From CAVZLD01 sp963776055 (GTDB lineage: Bacteria > Planctomycetota > Planctomycetia > Pirellulales > Pirellulaceae), in assembly GCA_963776055.1 (NCBI GenBank), contig CAVZLD010000015.1, positions 1 to 64,000 on the forward strand: a DNA stretch of 64,000 bases. The letters are read 5' to 3'. The translations under genes and the position numbers were made by a program. This document shows positions 22,363-30,574 of the stretch, one piece after another. A model generated the notes under the pieces. The model had not been told where the DNA came from, did not search any database, and saw only the letters and a program-made list of their open reading frames with translations. Each line of letters opens with the position of its first letter. The stretch's first letter is position 1.

Positions 22363-23022
22363 ATGCGATTATTTGAAGCCCTGTGGTTCGTGACCGTTTG
22401 GGCAATCGCAGCCAATGTGGTTAATGCTCAACCAACTTCAAAGGGCAACACGCCTATCAAGATTGGAGGTGTCCTCGTCGCTGACATTCTCCAACAATTG
22501 GGAGCGAAGCTTGAACGAGGCGCGACAACCGAGCTTCTCGATGAGTACTCTCACCACTTCGACCGAACTGACCTAAACCGGGATGGAAAGCAAACAAAGA
22601 CGGAATACGTCGACAACGGGCGATACCTGACGCCTCTAGCGCGAGCAGGCATTTTTCGAGCCGCCGATGGCAACTCGGACGGAGTCGTTACCAAAGACGA
22701 ATATGTGTTAAACCGGATCATCACGGATGAAGCTAAAGCAATCGTGCAAGGGATGGACGACGACAAAGACGGCGTCGTTCAGCGAACGGAATTCGTCGAG
22801 CATGCGGCGAAATTGCTTCCGGACGCAGAATCGGCGGACCGGGTATGCGATGTTTTAGACGCGAATGCCGATGGTCGAATTGTCATTCCTGAGTACTTAC
22901 GGGTCTGGGGACAGTGGGCACGAGTGGGACGAAAGTCGGCCGAAGAACGCATCGCGATGCGCCGGGCGCAGCTAGACCATCCACCAAGCGAGTCTGCCAA
23001 GCGACCGCCCCGGGCACAATAG
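22363..23022 (+). CDS. Secreted EF-hand protein
   Basis: ATG 22363 follows AGGAG at about 22350. A signal peptide (LFEALWFVTVWAIAANVVNA) precedes four EF-hand loops: DRTDLNRDGKQTKTEY, RAADGNSDGVVTKDEY, QGMDDDKDGVVQRTEF and DVLDANADGRIVIPEY. Acidic positions for calcium binding are mostly kept, though position 1 is not always Asp. The 219-residue protein is intact. EF-hand proteins of this type are common exported proteins in planctomycetes; the partner is unknown. A very strong hairpin lies 41 bases downstream. Confidence 0.8.
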   Translation: MRLFEALWFVTVWAIAANVVNAQPTSKGNTPIKIGGVLVADILQQLGAKLERGATTELLDEYSHHFDRTDLNRDGKQTKTEYVDNGRYLTPLARAGIFRAADGNSDGVVTKDEYVLNRIITDEAKAIVQGMDDDKDGVVQRTEFVEHAAKLLPDAESADRVCDVLDANADGRIVIPEYLRVWGQWARVGRKSAEERIAMRRAQLDHPPSESAKRPPRAQ

Positions 23023-23062
23023 ACTCGATGCCAAAGGAAATCCGCACCCGATTAAGGAATAG

Positions 23063-23102
23063 CGTCTTATCGATCATGGCGCAGGCCATGGTCGATAAGA
23101 CG
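23063..23102 (+). terminator. 18-bp perfect-stem hairpin after the EF-hand gene
   Basis: CGTCTTATCGA at 23063-23073 pairs perfectly with 23092-23102. The stem continues through one G.T wobble and CATGGC/GCCATG to a four-base loop at 23081-23084. The following bases include CTTT. It is long for a simple terminator and could instead be a mobile-element or REP-type palindrome. Confidence 0.6.
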
Positions 23103-23492
23103 TCTTTGAACTGAGCCGCTGCGCACCGTAGAGCTGCTAATTGGGGATTGTAACGTGGAGCGGAGTGTGGAGGGCTCGGTGTGGGGCGGCTGAAGTGACG
23201 GGAATGACGGAGTTCTGGTGAAGGAGTGCGGAATCGTGAGCGCCGGGGTGCGTACTCGGTCGTCTTGGGGCGCTGCGGCGCGGTGATTGTTCGGGGCCGC
23301 GTGAAGGGCAGCGGCGAAGATGGCGATTTTGATTGATGAAACTCCCCATCAAACGAAGGATAGACGAAACGCTTGCTCCACCCACCGAAGCGTCCGCAAC
23401 AATTTCATGTCAGTACGGTTAGAATAGCAGCGTGGGGAGGGTCCGATCAAAGAAAGGCTTACGGCACCGCGTGAGTCATAAGGAGGAAGACC
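23103..23492. other. Unassigned intergenic stretch
   Basis: About 390 bases, G-rich on the plus strand from 23150 to 23330, without a supportable gene. AAGGAGG at the end belongs to the next gene. Confidence 0.5.
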
Positions 23493-23678
23493 ATGAGCAA
23501 GATGGCCTTGGTATCCGGGATCGTCTGCATCGTGATGGCGGTGATAGTGTTTACTTTTGCTGAGGGCCTTCGCCGATGGTACAGCGGCGGCTTTTTCGCA
23601 CTCATGGCGACGGTGATGTTGGTAAACTCTTTGCGTTGGCGACGCGCCGCCGCTCGGCGTGACGAGTTATCTGGTTAG
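23493..23678 (+). CDS. Small hypothetical membrane protein
   Basis: ATG 23493 follows a near-perfect ribosome-binding site, AAGGAGG. The 61-residue product has two hydrophobic segments (LVSGIVCIVMAVIVFTFAEG and GGFFALMATVMLVNSL) and a basic tail (RWRRAAARRDE). Good translation signal, no known family. Confidence 0.6.
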   Translation: MSKMALVSGIVCIVMAVIVFTFAEGLRRWYSGGFFALMATVMLVNSLRWRRAAARRDELSG

Positions 23679-23719
23679 AGCTCTTTGTTGCGTACCCGTA
23701 TCATCAACTCGTCGGAACG

Positions 23720-23762
23720 GCGTTTTGATTTTTGCGACAGGCTGAGAAACCACCGTTCGTGG
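23720..23762 (+). repeat. Dispersed intergenic repeat, locus 3
   Basis: CGTTTTGATTT...TGAGAAACCACC matches 16049-16090. It lies just upstream of the chimeric ORF at 23819. Confidence 0.55.
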
Positions 23763-23818
23763 GATCAAGAGAAGTTTACGCTCCAAGGCGAGGGGGAGGC
23801 ACGGCTGAAGTCTTGACG

Positions 23819-23974
23819 ATGAACAGAAAGATAGTCATGGCCGCCGTCGTTGCGATTGCACTGCTCGCGATTCTGATTGCCTTCCGCGACGTTGCTGGCG
23901 AACACGGCCGGCGGTGTGGATTTCTTCAGCAGTGGTCACTCGAACTTGCTGACGGGGGCCGGCAGTGCTCTTGA
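23819..23974 (+). CDS. Short ORF with one membrane helix, truncated by a junction
   Basis: ATG 23819 opens MNRKIVMAAVVAIALLAILI, a signal anchor or signal peptide. From about 23885 the DNA is that of a phage capsid gene in another frame, so the rest of this reading frame is meaningless. It is probably the broken 5' end of a small secreted or membrane protein. Confidence 0.4.
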   Translation: MNRKIVMAAVVAIALLAILIAFRDVAGEHGRRCGFLQQWSLELADGGRQCS

Positions 23975-24468
23975 TGCCGATGCACTGGCGGCGACCGTTA
24001 AAGCACTTCGCCAGATGAAAGACGCTTCCGGTTCGTTGATCGATGTCCAACCGCGTTTGCTGCTGGTTCCGCCAACGCTGGAGTTCACCGCCAAGGCGTG
24101 GATCAACTCGAACGAGCTGCTGCGGGTGACAACCGACAACCTGCCGACCGGCACCCCGTATCAGGGCCTGCTGGACGTTGTGGTGGATGGCCTGCTGGAA
24201 GACAGCGGGTTTACCGGCTACAGCAGCGCCGCGTGGTACGCCTGGGGCTCACCCAGTAATGCGACGATGGTGGCCGGATTCTTGGACGGCCGGCAAAGCC
24301 CGACGGTCGAATTCTTTGGCATGGACAGCGACGTTGACACGCTCGGAGTTGCGTATCGCGCGCACTTGGATTTTGGTTTTGCACTCTGCGATTATCGCAC
24401 GGCGATTAAGAACGCCGGAAGCGAGACCTCCTGGCCCGGGCCGTCGACCACTCACGGCGGCTTTGGTT

Positions 24469-24511
24469 CCCCCGCTGCCCGGCAGATCAGACCCGGGTGG
24501 CGGGGCTTTTT
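24469..24511 (+). terminator. Rho-independent terminator after the capsid fragment
   Basis: CCCCGC and CCCGG on the left pair with CCGGG and GCGGGG on the right around a small internal loop; TTTTT follows at 24507-24511. It probably came with the phage gene. Confidence 0.75.
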
Positions 24512-24527
24512 ACAAGGTGCCAAAACC

Positions 24528-24605
24528 ATGTCAGAAGCGTTTCTGCTGATCGTCTTGCTTGCCGGGCTCTGCTGGTCTGCTGCCGAAGTGATCGCCGGCG
24601 GGTAG
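24528..24605 (+). CDS. Very short hydrophobic ORF
   Basis: ATG 24528 after AAGGTG encodes 25 residues, mostly a hydrophobic helix (AFLLIVLLAGLCW). It follows the terminator and ends before the tRNA gene. It could be a phage-derived small gene or chance. Confidence 0.2.
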   Translation: MSEAFLLIVLLAGLCWSAAEVIAGG

Positions 24606-24652
24606 CAAATAAGCAGCAAAAGACGCTCTCGGCCCCTCTGGCCGCGCAAAGC

Positions 24653-24683
24653 AAAAGCCGCAAACCCTTGCGAGTTAACGGCT
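24653..24683 (-). terminator. Terminator for tRNA-Pro on the minus strand
   Basis: On the minus strand AGCCG...CGGCT with an inner AAC/GTT pairing is followed by TTTTGC, eight bases beyond the tRNA 3' end. Confidence 0.4.
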
Positions 24684-24690
24684 TCCGATG

Positions 24691-24765
24691 TCGGGGTGAG
24701 AGGATTCGAACCTCCGACCTTTTGACCCCCAGTCAAACGCGCTAACCAGGCTGCGCTACACCCCG
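24691..24765 (-). tRNA. tRNA-Pro(GGG)
   Basis: The minus strand folds as a full cloverleaf: acceptor CGGGGTG/CACCCCG with discriminator A, a D arm with GCGCAGCCTGGTTAGCGC, anticodon stem TTTGA/TCAAA with loop CTGGGGG, giving anticodon GGG, and T arm GGAGG-TTCGAAT-CCTCT. CCA is not encoded. The usual false ORF reading GERIRTSDLLTPSQ across a tRNA is present on the plus strand. Confidence 0.95.
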
Positions 24766-25090
24766 TTGTTCGGCGCCGATCGCCCTGGCGGGGGCGGATG
24801 GGCCGAACAGACCAAGAATATGGCAGATTCGTGCGGAATTGACAACGCCCGTCGATCCTCTCCGCCGGTTGGTGCCGGTCCGACGTGGGGGCGCATTGAG
24901 GGGACTTTGCATTCGGACTAGGATAGGTTTCTCACTCGCCGGCCCAATGCTCGCGGGGGAAGGCGCGTCACCCGCAGGCTGTCCAGGGTTTGAAGGTTCG
25001 CTCGACCCAGGCCGGTTGTTGGTTGACCTGGGAATACTGATTTCGAAGGCCGCTTTCGGCAGCGGTCGGTATGCGATCAAGGAGCGTCTA
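24766..25090. other. Intergenic region upstream of pyrF
   Basis: No gene supported. The pyrF frame is open upstream to 24839 but the translation there does not match the enzyme family. TGCGGAATTGACAA near 24831 may contain a -35 element, without a convincing -10. Confidence 0.45.
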
Positions 25091-26022
25091 TTGTTACAGC
25101 CTTTTTCCGACTATTTGACGGATGCCGTGCGGCGGTGTGCCAATCCGGTCGTGGTGGGACTGGATCCGCGGTATGAACACCTGCCCGCCGACTTGCGGCT
25201 GAAGCATGGATCCGATCCAGCCGGTCGCGCGGCAGCCTACGGCCAGTTCTGCCGCGAGATCCTCGATGTCGTGGCTCCCCTGGTTCCGATCGTCAAGCCG
25301 CAAATGGCCTTTTTCGAGGAACTGGGGCCGCCTGGATTGCAGACGTTGTGGGAAGTCGTCCAGTACGCGAAGCAGCGCCAGGTGCTCGTGATCCTCGACG
25401 GCAAACGGAATGACATCGGCACAACAGCAGCCGCATATGCTCGGGCTTACCTGGGAAGCGGCACGGCCTGGGAAGCGGACGCGCTGACAGTGAGTCCCTA
25501 TCTGGGCACCGACAGCCTCACGCCTTTCGTCGAAGCTGCCACGCAGAACGGCGCCGGCGTGTTTGTGCTCGTGAAAACCTCCAACCCGGGAGGCCGCACG
25601 TTCCAGGACCGCGCGATCGACGATCTGCCACTATATCGCCATGTCGGGCAACTCGTGGAAGAACTCGCCCAACAGACCTTGGGAACGAGCGGCTTTGGTG
25701 ACGTCGGTGCTGTCGTGGGCGCGACTTACCCGGAACAGTTGGCGGAACTGCGACAAGCGATGCCGGCGACCTGGTTCCTCGTGCCCGGATTCGGTTCGCA
25801 GGGCGGAACGGCGAAAGACGTCTGCGGTGCCTTCGATGCACGCGGCCTGGGGGCTGTGATCAACAGTTCGCGCGCCATCATCTTCGCCTATAAGCGCCAG
25901 AATTTGCGAAGTATGAGCGCAATGGCTGGCAGCGCGCGGTGGAAGAAGCCACGCGAGAAATGATTGCCCAATTGCGGGAAGCCACACCGGCCGGCCGGCT
26001 GGGCTCGACGCCTACTTCCTGA
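25091..26022 (+). CDS. pyrF: Orotidine 5'-phosphate decarboxylase, one frameshift near the end
   Basis: Catalyses OMP to UMP, the last step of pyrimidine synthesis, in the cytoplasm. TTG 25091 is chosen because AAGGAG at 25079-25084 lies six bases upstream. The product starts MLQPFSDYLTDAVRRCANPV. Family motifs: VVGLDPRYEHLP, PIVKPQMAFFEELG, the catalytic ILDGKRNDIGTTA (Asp103, Lys105, Asp108), LTVSPYLGTDSL, VLVKTSNPGG, and near the end VPGFGSQGGTAKD and NSSRAIIFAY. At 25897 CC should be CCC; the corrected end is PEFAKYERNGWQRAVEEATR...GRLGSTPTS with TGA 26020-26022. About 310 residues, type 2 (long) class. The last codons lie in sequence shared with the 184-bp repeat array. Confidence 0.93.
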
Positions 26023-26781
26023 CTGACCGACGCGATTCGGGATCGCGCCTGCTGTGCGCGGGTCTCCGACCCCGCACGTGGCGAAACCGGCGATCTGGTG
26101 GGAATTGGGAGACCACTCGTCGGTGGTTCCGGCGAGGTCAGGAGACCTTCGCCGAGCGCTGCCACGCCGGCCGGCTGGGTTCGACGCCTGCCTCGTAGTA
26201 GGGACGCAACAGGCAGGATGCCTGTCCCACGCCTGCTGTGGCGGGTCTCCGACCCCGCACGTGGCGAAACCGGCGATCTGGTGGGAATTGGAAGACCGCT
26301 CGTCGGTGGTTCCGGCGAGGTCAGGAGACCTTCGCCGAGCGCTGCCACGCCGGCCGGCTGGGCTCGACGCCTGCCTCGTAGTAGGGACGCGACAGGCAGG
26401 ATGCCTGTCCCACGCCTGCTGTGCGCGGGTCTCCGACCCCGCACGTGGCGAAACCGGCGATCTGGTGGGAATTGGAAGACCACTCGTCGGTGGTTCCGGC
26501 GAGGTCAGGAGACCTTCGCCGAGCGCTGCCACGCCGGCCGGCTGGGTTCGACGCCTGCCTCGTAGTAGGGACGCAACAGGCAGGATGCCTGTCCCACGCC
26601 TGCTGTGCGCGGGTCTCCGACCCCGCACGTGGCGAAACCGGCGATCTGGTGGGAATTGGAAGACCACTCGTCGGTGGTTCCGGCGAGGTCAGGAGACCTT
26701 CGCCGAGCGCTGCCACGCCGGCCGGCTGGGCTCGACACCTGCCTCGTAGCGGGGACGCGACAGGCAGGATGCAGGTCCCAC
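25983..26781. repeat. 184-bp tandem repeat array (four units plus a partial)
   Basis: Units start with CGCCTGCTGTG at 26046, 26230, 26413 and 26597, so the period is 184 bases (183 where one base is lost). A partial unit, GCCGGCTGGGCTCGACGCCT, begins inside the 3' end of pyrF. Each full junction contains CAGGCAGGATGCCTG, a perfect 6-bp stem palindrome found widely in planctomycete intergenic DNA (from memory). Units differ at only a few positions, for example GGGTTCGAC/GGGCTCGAC and GCAACAGG/GCGACAGG, alternating between copies 1 and 3 versus 2 and 4. The array fills the space between the convergent pyrF and ndk. It is open in most frames because 184 is not a multiple of three; it is not coding. 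Confidence 0.95.
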
Positions 26782-26783
26782 TT

Positions 26784-27240
26784 CTATTCGTCGTCGGCTC
26801 GCAGCCAGGGCCGTAGCGTGGGCTCGAATTCGCAGATCTCTTCCGGCTGGAAGTAAAGCTCCACCTCCCGCTCGGCCGCCTCTGCACCGTCCGAGGCGTG
26901 CACCAGATTCATTTGGCGGCTGCTGCTGAACTCACCGCGAATCGTTCCGGGGGCGGCATTCAATCCGCTGGTAGCGCCCAGCATTTCGCGGACAACGCGA
27001 ATGCATTCCAATCCCTCAACGACCATTGCCACCACCGCGCACCGGTAATGAAGGCCTCGAGTCCCGGATAGAACGGTTTCGAAACATGTTCGGCATAGTG
27101 CCGCCGCGCAACTCGGGCGTGACCCGCAGCATCTTCATCGCCAGGATGTGCAACCCTTTGTTTTCCAATCGCGTTATCACCTGGCCCATCAGGCGACGCT
27201 GTACACAATCGGGTTTGAGCAGGACCAGCGTACGCTGCAT
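26784..27240 (-). CDS. ndk: Nucleoside diphosphate kinase, two frameshifts
   Basis: Transfers phosphate from ATP to other NDPs. ATG at 27240 on the minus strand follows AAGGAG six bases upstream. The N-terminus MQRTLVLLKPDCVQRRLMGQ is diagnostic. After restoring one base at 27109 the product continues ARRHYAEHVSKPFYPGLEAF, and after another at 27040 VVAMVVEGLECIRVVREMLG. The nucleotide-binding end SGLNAAPGTIRGEF and the active-site region NLVHASDGAEAAEREVELYF are present; the active-site His is in NLVHASD. Length after correction is about 150 residues, normal for the family. It ends two bases from the 184-bp array. Confidence 0.93.
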
Positions 27241-27332
27241 CACGGTTCTCCTTGGGATGATTTGTCGATCGGCGGATGCTGCGTCTGAGAGATCACACGC
27301 TGCGACGGAGCGGGTCCGACAGCCGTGCTCCA

Positions 27333-27599
27333 TTAACGCGCGACCCAGGTCGCCGGCGGCTCCGCCATGGAAAGCCTACTCGTTGGTGCTGCCCATCCGT
27401 CGGCTGCTGGCACGCCCACACCGTGCCAGGGCTGACGGTAGCACCGACTGCAGGCTGGTCCGTGATGATATCCGTCGCCAAACCCATAGCCGGTCCAGCG
27501 AGCGAAATGCGTCGGGCCCCAGCCTGGCCAATCGGCCTGGGCCGGGACGGCCAGCCAACTCACGCTGATTAGCACAACAAGTAGTCTCGGTATTTTCAT
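27333..27599 (-). CDS. Small secreted protein, Gly/Trp/aromatic-rich
   Basis: ATG 27599 on the minus strand with GAGG upstream. The 88-residue product has a clear signal peptide, MKIPRLLVVLISVSWLAVPA ending QA, and a mature part rich in Gly, Trp, His and Cys (WPGWGPTHFARWTGYGFGDG, SRCYRQPWHGVG). No family recognised. It lies just upstream of ndk on the same strand. Confidence 0.6.
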   Translation of the reverse strand: MKIPRLLVVLISVSWLAVPAQADWPGWGPTHFARWTGYGFGDGYHHGPACSRCYRQPWHGVGVPAADGWAAPTSRLSMAEPPATWVAR

Positions 27600-28017
27600 C
27601 GATCGCAAACCTCGGTCAACCGGATTACCGCTCGCGCGACTGTGCTTCTTCCATGGAACACACACCGCGCATCCTCTTAAGCAGTCGATCGGATGGCAAA
27701 CCCTCTCGCCGCGACTTTGATTTGCGCCGAATCCCGTTGCTTGGCCGGAGGAATGACGCGCTGTGCCGATGATCCGGGTCGCGGCATCTTGCTCGGCCAG
27801 CGAGCAACGCTTCGCGGTGGCTTCGCAAATCGCGAACGCTCCCTCATCCGCTGGCTGGCAGCCCGCATATTCTACGTGCCCCGGTTCCTCGAAAGATTCG
27901 GTACCCGCATGCTCGAGCACGCTGGCGGCGGTATTCGTTGTACTTCGAGCTTTCGCTGCCCCGTTGGAAACCGCCCCCTCGTTGTCACTTGCGTGTACCA
28001 GCCGATGCACCTGGCGT
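27600..28017. other. Unassigned intergenic stretch
   Basis: About 420 bases between the end of the M16 peptidase gene and the small secreted protein. ORFs cross it on both strands without recognisable products. Confidence 0.5.
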
Positions 28018-29256
28018 TCACGCCGGCTGCGACACTTCGAGCAGCGGGCCGATGGTGACAGTGGTATTCACCGTCAGCGGGTATTTCGCCAGCACCGCAT
28101 GGACCGCCGACAGGTCCACGCTCTGATAGGCCGTCATGCGTTCCTGGATCGTCTGATAGGACCGGCGCTGTAACCAGCCGTTCCCCACGGTGAACAGCCG
28201 GTTGCTGGGACGTTCGCTGGACCGCACGAGTTGGGAACAGATCTTGTTGCGTGCCAACTCCAGTTCCGCCTCGGTCACGCCGTCCTTTTCCACCGATCGC
28301 AGTAATCGCAGGACTCGTTCTAAGTTCTCTGCCGCTCGCTCCGGTGCACAACTGAGGAATGTCATCACGATGCCAGCGCCCTGAAATTCGTACGGTCCCA
28401 TTCCGGCATATTCGGCTCGTCCGGGGTCGACCAGTTCCCAGAAGAAACGACTGCCGCTGTCGTCCCCCACGATGGCGGAGAGGATGCGGCTGGCGAAACG
28501 ATCCTCGTCCGTGGCGGAGGGGCCCGCGGCGATCTGCACGACGTACTGCTGCGTCACGTTCTCCTTGACCAGCCTCCGAAAATCGGCACGACCGGTGGCG
28601 GTGCGTGTCTCCCGCGGCGCGGCGAAAGCAGACCAGCCGCCGCATCGTGCTTCGGCGGAACGAACCAGCTGGTCAAAGTCGACCCGACCCGACGCGACCA
28701 ACGCAATGTTGCTGGGGCTGTATCGCTGCTGGAAATAGGCGCGCATCGCTTCCGAGGTCAGTTGGCTAACGCTTTCCACCGTCCCCAGAATACTGTTGCC
28801 CAGCGGGTGCGATCCAAAGTAGGCCGCCATGCATTTCTCGCTCGCGCCGAACGGTGGTTGATCGTCGTACTTTCGGATTTCCTCCAGGATGACCTGCTTC
28901 TCCGTGTCGAAGTCCTCCTGTCGCAACGAAGGACGAAGAATGTCCGACAGCACGTCCAACGCCTGGTCCTGGTACTCCGGTAGAAAGGCGGCAAAGTAGA
29001 CGGTCTGTTCCTCACTCGTGTAGGCGTTTGAATGCGAACCGATCTCGTCCAACTCGCGATTCACATCCGCGGCGCTGCGACGCGGCGTGCCCTTAAAGGC
29101 CATGTGTTCCAGGAAATGGCTGACGCCGGCCACTTCGGCTGTTTCGTCGCGGGAGCCGGTCTTGACGAAGAAACCCAGCGCAGTGGAGTAGGCCCGGTCA
29201 TTACATTCCGCGACGATTTCCAAACCGTTGGCCAGCGTGGCTTCACGGAAATTCAT
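28018..29256 (-). CDS. M16 family zinc peptidase, catalytic subunit
   Basis: ATG 29256 follows GGAGG at normal distance; it overlaps the upstream gene by 14 bases. The 412-residue product carries the inverted zinc motif HFLEH (His47, Glu50, His51) and the distal ligand Glu126 in QVILEEIRKYD, 75 residues later as the family requires. The C-terminal M16 half is present (GDDSGSRFFWELVDPGRAEY). M16B peptidases of this length usually act with a partner subunit; the neighbour at 29243-30574 lacks the zinc motif and fits that role. Likely cytoplasmic or periplasmic processing of peptides; no signal peptide is visible. Intact. Confidence 0.92.
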   Translation of the reverse strand: MNFREATLANGLEIVAECNDRAYSTALGFFVKTGSRDETAEVAGVSHFLEHMAFKGTPRRSAADVNRELDEIGSHSNAYTSEEQTVYFAAFLPEYQDQALDVLSDILRPSLRQEDFDTEKQVILEEIRKYDDQPPFGASEKCMAAYFGSHPLGNSILGTVESVSQLTSEAMRAYFQQRYSPSNIALVASGRVDFDQLVRSAEARCGGWSAFAAPRETRTATGRADFRRLVKENVTQQYVVQIAAGPSATDEDRFASRILSAIVGDDSGSRFFWELVDPGRAEYAGMGPYEFQGAGIVMTFLSCAPERAAENLERVLRLLRSVEKDGVTEAELELARNKICSQLVRSSERPSNRLFTVGNGWLQRRSYQTIQERMTAYQSVDLSAVHAVLAKYPLTVNTTVTIGPLLEVSQPA

Positions 29257-30574
29257 GGCGTACCTCCAGCTCATCCGCTCCTAACGTGACGACAGAAAAG
29301 TCCTGCGGTGGGTGAGCGCGCAGGTACTCGTTGATCGATGTACAGGAAAGATCGTCGATAACTTGCCCCAGTCGGTCGAGTGTCCAGACGTGTCCCAGGT
29401 GGTACCAATCGACCGCCATCGTTGCGCACCGAGCGGCACTGGATTCCTGCTGCATGATCAGCGTGCTCTTGATGCGAGCCTTCAGTCGCTGCAGTTCATC
29501 CGCTTGAATTCCCTCACGCAACCGCCTCAATTCGGCCAGCAGGACGTCTAGCGTTTCTTGTGCTCGCTCCGTACTCGTGCCGGCATAGGCGAGCACGCTG
29601 CCGCGATCGCGCAGCGAATGGCAGGAGGCGTGGACCGAGTAACAGAGTCCGCGTTTCTCGCGGACTTCGGTGAAGAGCCGGGAACTCATTCCGTCGCTTA
29701 GCACTCCCACCGCCCCTCGAGCCTGGAAATACTCGGGATGGCTGTAAGGCACGCTGGCAAAGGCGACTCCAATCTGCGTCTGACTGGAGCGGAACGGGAG
29801 ATGGTCGTAGCCGAGGGCTGCCGCCGACTCGGACACGCCCGCCGTAGACTGGCTTGGCCAATCACCGAGGAGCTGCTCGACCGTGTCGCGCAACTCGTTC
29901 CAGTCGACCTTGCCGGCCACGCTCAGGATCGCACCACGGGGCTGATAATTGGAGAGCTGATACCGGCGGATGTCGTCCAAGGCAATCTGTTCCATCGTTT
30001 CCTGCGAACCGTATGGTGATCGCCCCCACGGGTCGCCATAGTGTCGTTGCTTGAGACGCCACATCGTTTTCTGCGCGAGATCATCCTCCAGGGCCCAGAT
30101 TTCCTGCAGGCAGACCTGGCGTCCGTCCTCGAACTGATCGGCGGGCAAGTGCGGCGTCCGCACGAGATCGGCGAAGATCGACAGTGTGGTCGGCAGGTTC
30201 TCGGCCAACATCGACCCGCCATAACTCGTGTGGGCGCTGGACACCGATACACTGCGGTCGACGCCCAGGCGATCGAGATCCTCCACGAACTGGCGGCTAT
30301 CTCGCGGACCACAGCCGCGTTGGACCATCTCCGCGGTGAAACTCGCCAGACCAAGCTGCTCGGCGGGTTCCACACTGTAACCGGCCGGCAGGAGAATCGC
30401 GAAGGCGGCCGATTCCAGCCACTCCATGGTTTCTGCCAGCAGAACGAGACCGTTGGGGAACGTATGAGAATGGATCGCTTGCGGCACAGGGGACTCGCTA
30501 TCGTGAAAAACGCGAATCGATGGGCCCGGAAACGCGAAACCGGCACGGCTGCGGCGGACCTCGAAAGCGATCAA
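29243..30574 (-). CDS. M16 family peptidase, non-catalytic subunit
   Basis: A 443-residue M16 fold: HTFPNGLVLLAETMEW at the N-terminus, then GLASFTAEMVQRG where HxxEH should be, so zinc ligands are absent. The C-terminal substrate-binding signature SSRLFTEVREKRGLCYSVHA is kept. This matches the inactive partner of two-subunit M16B enzymes. The start is uncertain: TTG 30574 overlaps the stop of the upstream GNAT gene (TTGA), with an alternative GTG about 30 codons later (VPQAIHSHTF). The two M16 genes overlap, so co-translation is likely. Confidence 0.9.
   Translation of the reverse strand: MIAFEVRRSRAGFAFPGPSIRVFHDSESPVPQAIHSHTFPNGLVLLAETMEWLESAAFAILLPAGYSVEPAEQLGLASFTAEMVQRGCGPRDSRQFVEDLDRLGVDRSVSVSSAHTSYGGSMLAENLPTTLSIFADLVRTPHLPADQFEDGRQVCLQEIWALEDDLAQKTMWRLKQRHYGDPWGRSPYGSQETMEQIALDDIRRYQLSNYQPRGAILSVAGKVDWNELRDTVEQLLGDWPSQSTAGVSESAAALGYDHLPFRSSQTQIGVAFASVPYSHPEYFQARGAVGVLSDGMSSRLFTEVREKRGLCYSVHASCHSLRDRGSVLAYAGTSTERAQETLDVLLAELRRLREGIQADELQRLKARIKSTLIMQQESSAARCATMAVDWYHLGHVWTLDRLGQVIDDLSCTSINEYLRAHPPQDFSVVTLGADELEVRHEFP

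Larger units (their letters stand above)
23877..24605 (+). pseudogene. Phage major capsid (Mu gpT-like) C-terminal fragment
   Basis: From about 23885 the product contains the conserved C-terminal half of siphophage/Mu-type major head subunits: SSGHSNLLTGAGSALDADAL, MKDASGSLIDVQPRLLLVPP, LEFTAKAWINS, LPTGTPYQGLLDVVVDGLL, AAWYAWGSPSNATM, FLDGRQSPTVEFF and the end LDFGFALCDYRTAIKNAG. The N-terminal half of the capsid and all other head genes are missing. Similarity stops near 24425; the frame then runs on through a terminator to a stop at 24603-24605. It is a prophage relic about 250 bases from the 3' end of tRNA-Pro, a common integration target. Confidence 0.75.

Noticed and set aside
24497..24745. 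ORF with product ending GERIRTSDLLTPSQ
   Set aside because: This is the well-known false translation across a tRNA gene; the DNA is tRNA-Pro on the other strand.
25983..26781. CRISPR array
   Set aside because: Repeat units are 184 bp and adjacent, with no short repeat/unique spacer pattern and no cas genes.
25878..26887. Several long ORFs on both strands across the repeat array
   Set aside because: The 184-bp period is not a multiple of three, so frames stay open and repeat the same peptides in rotation; no start signals and no family.
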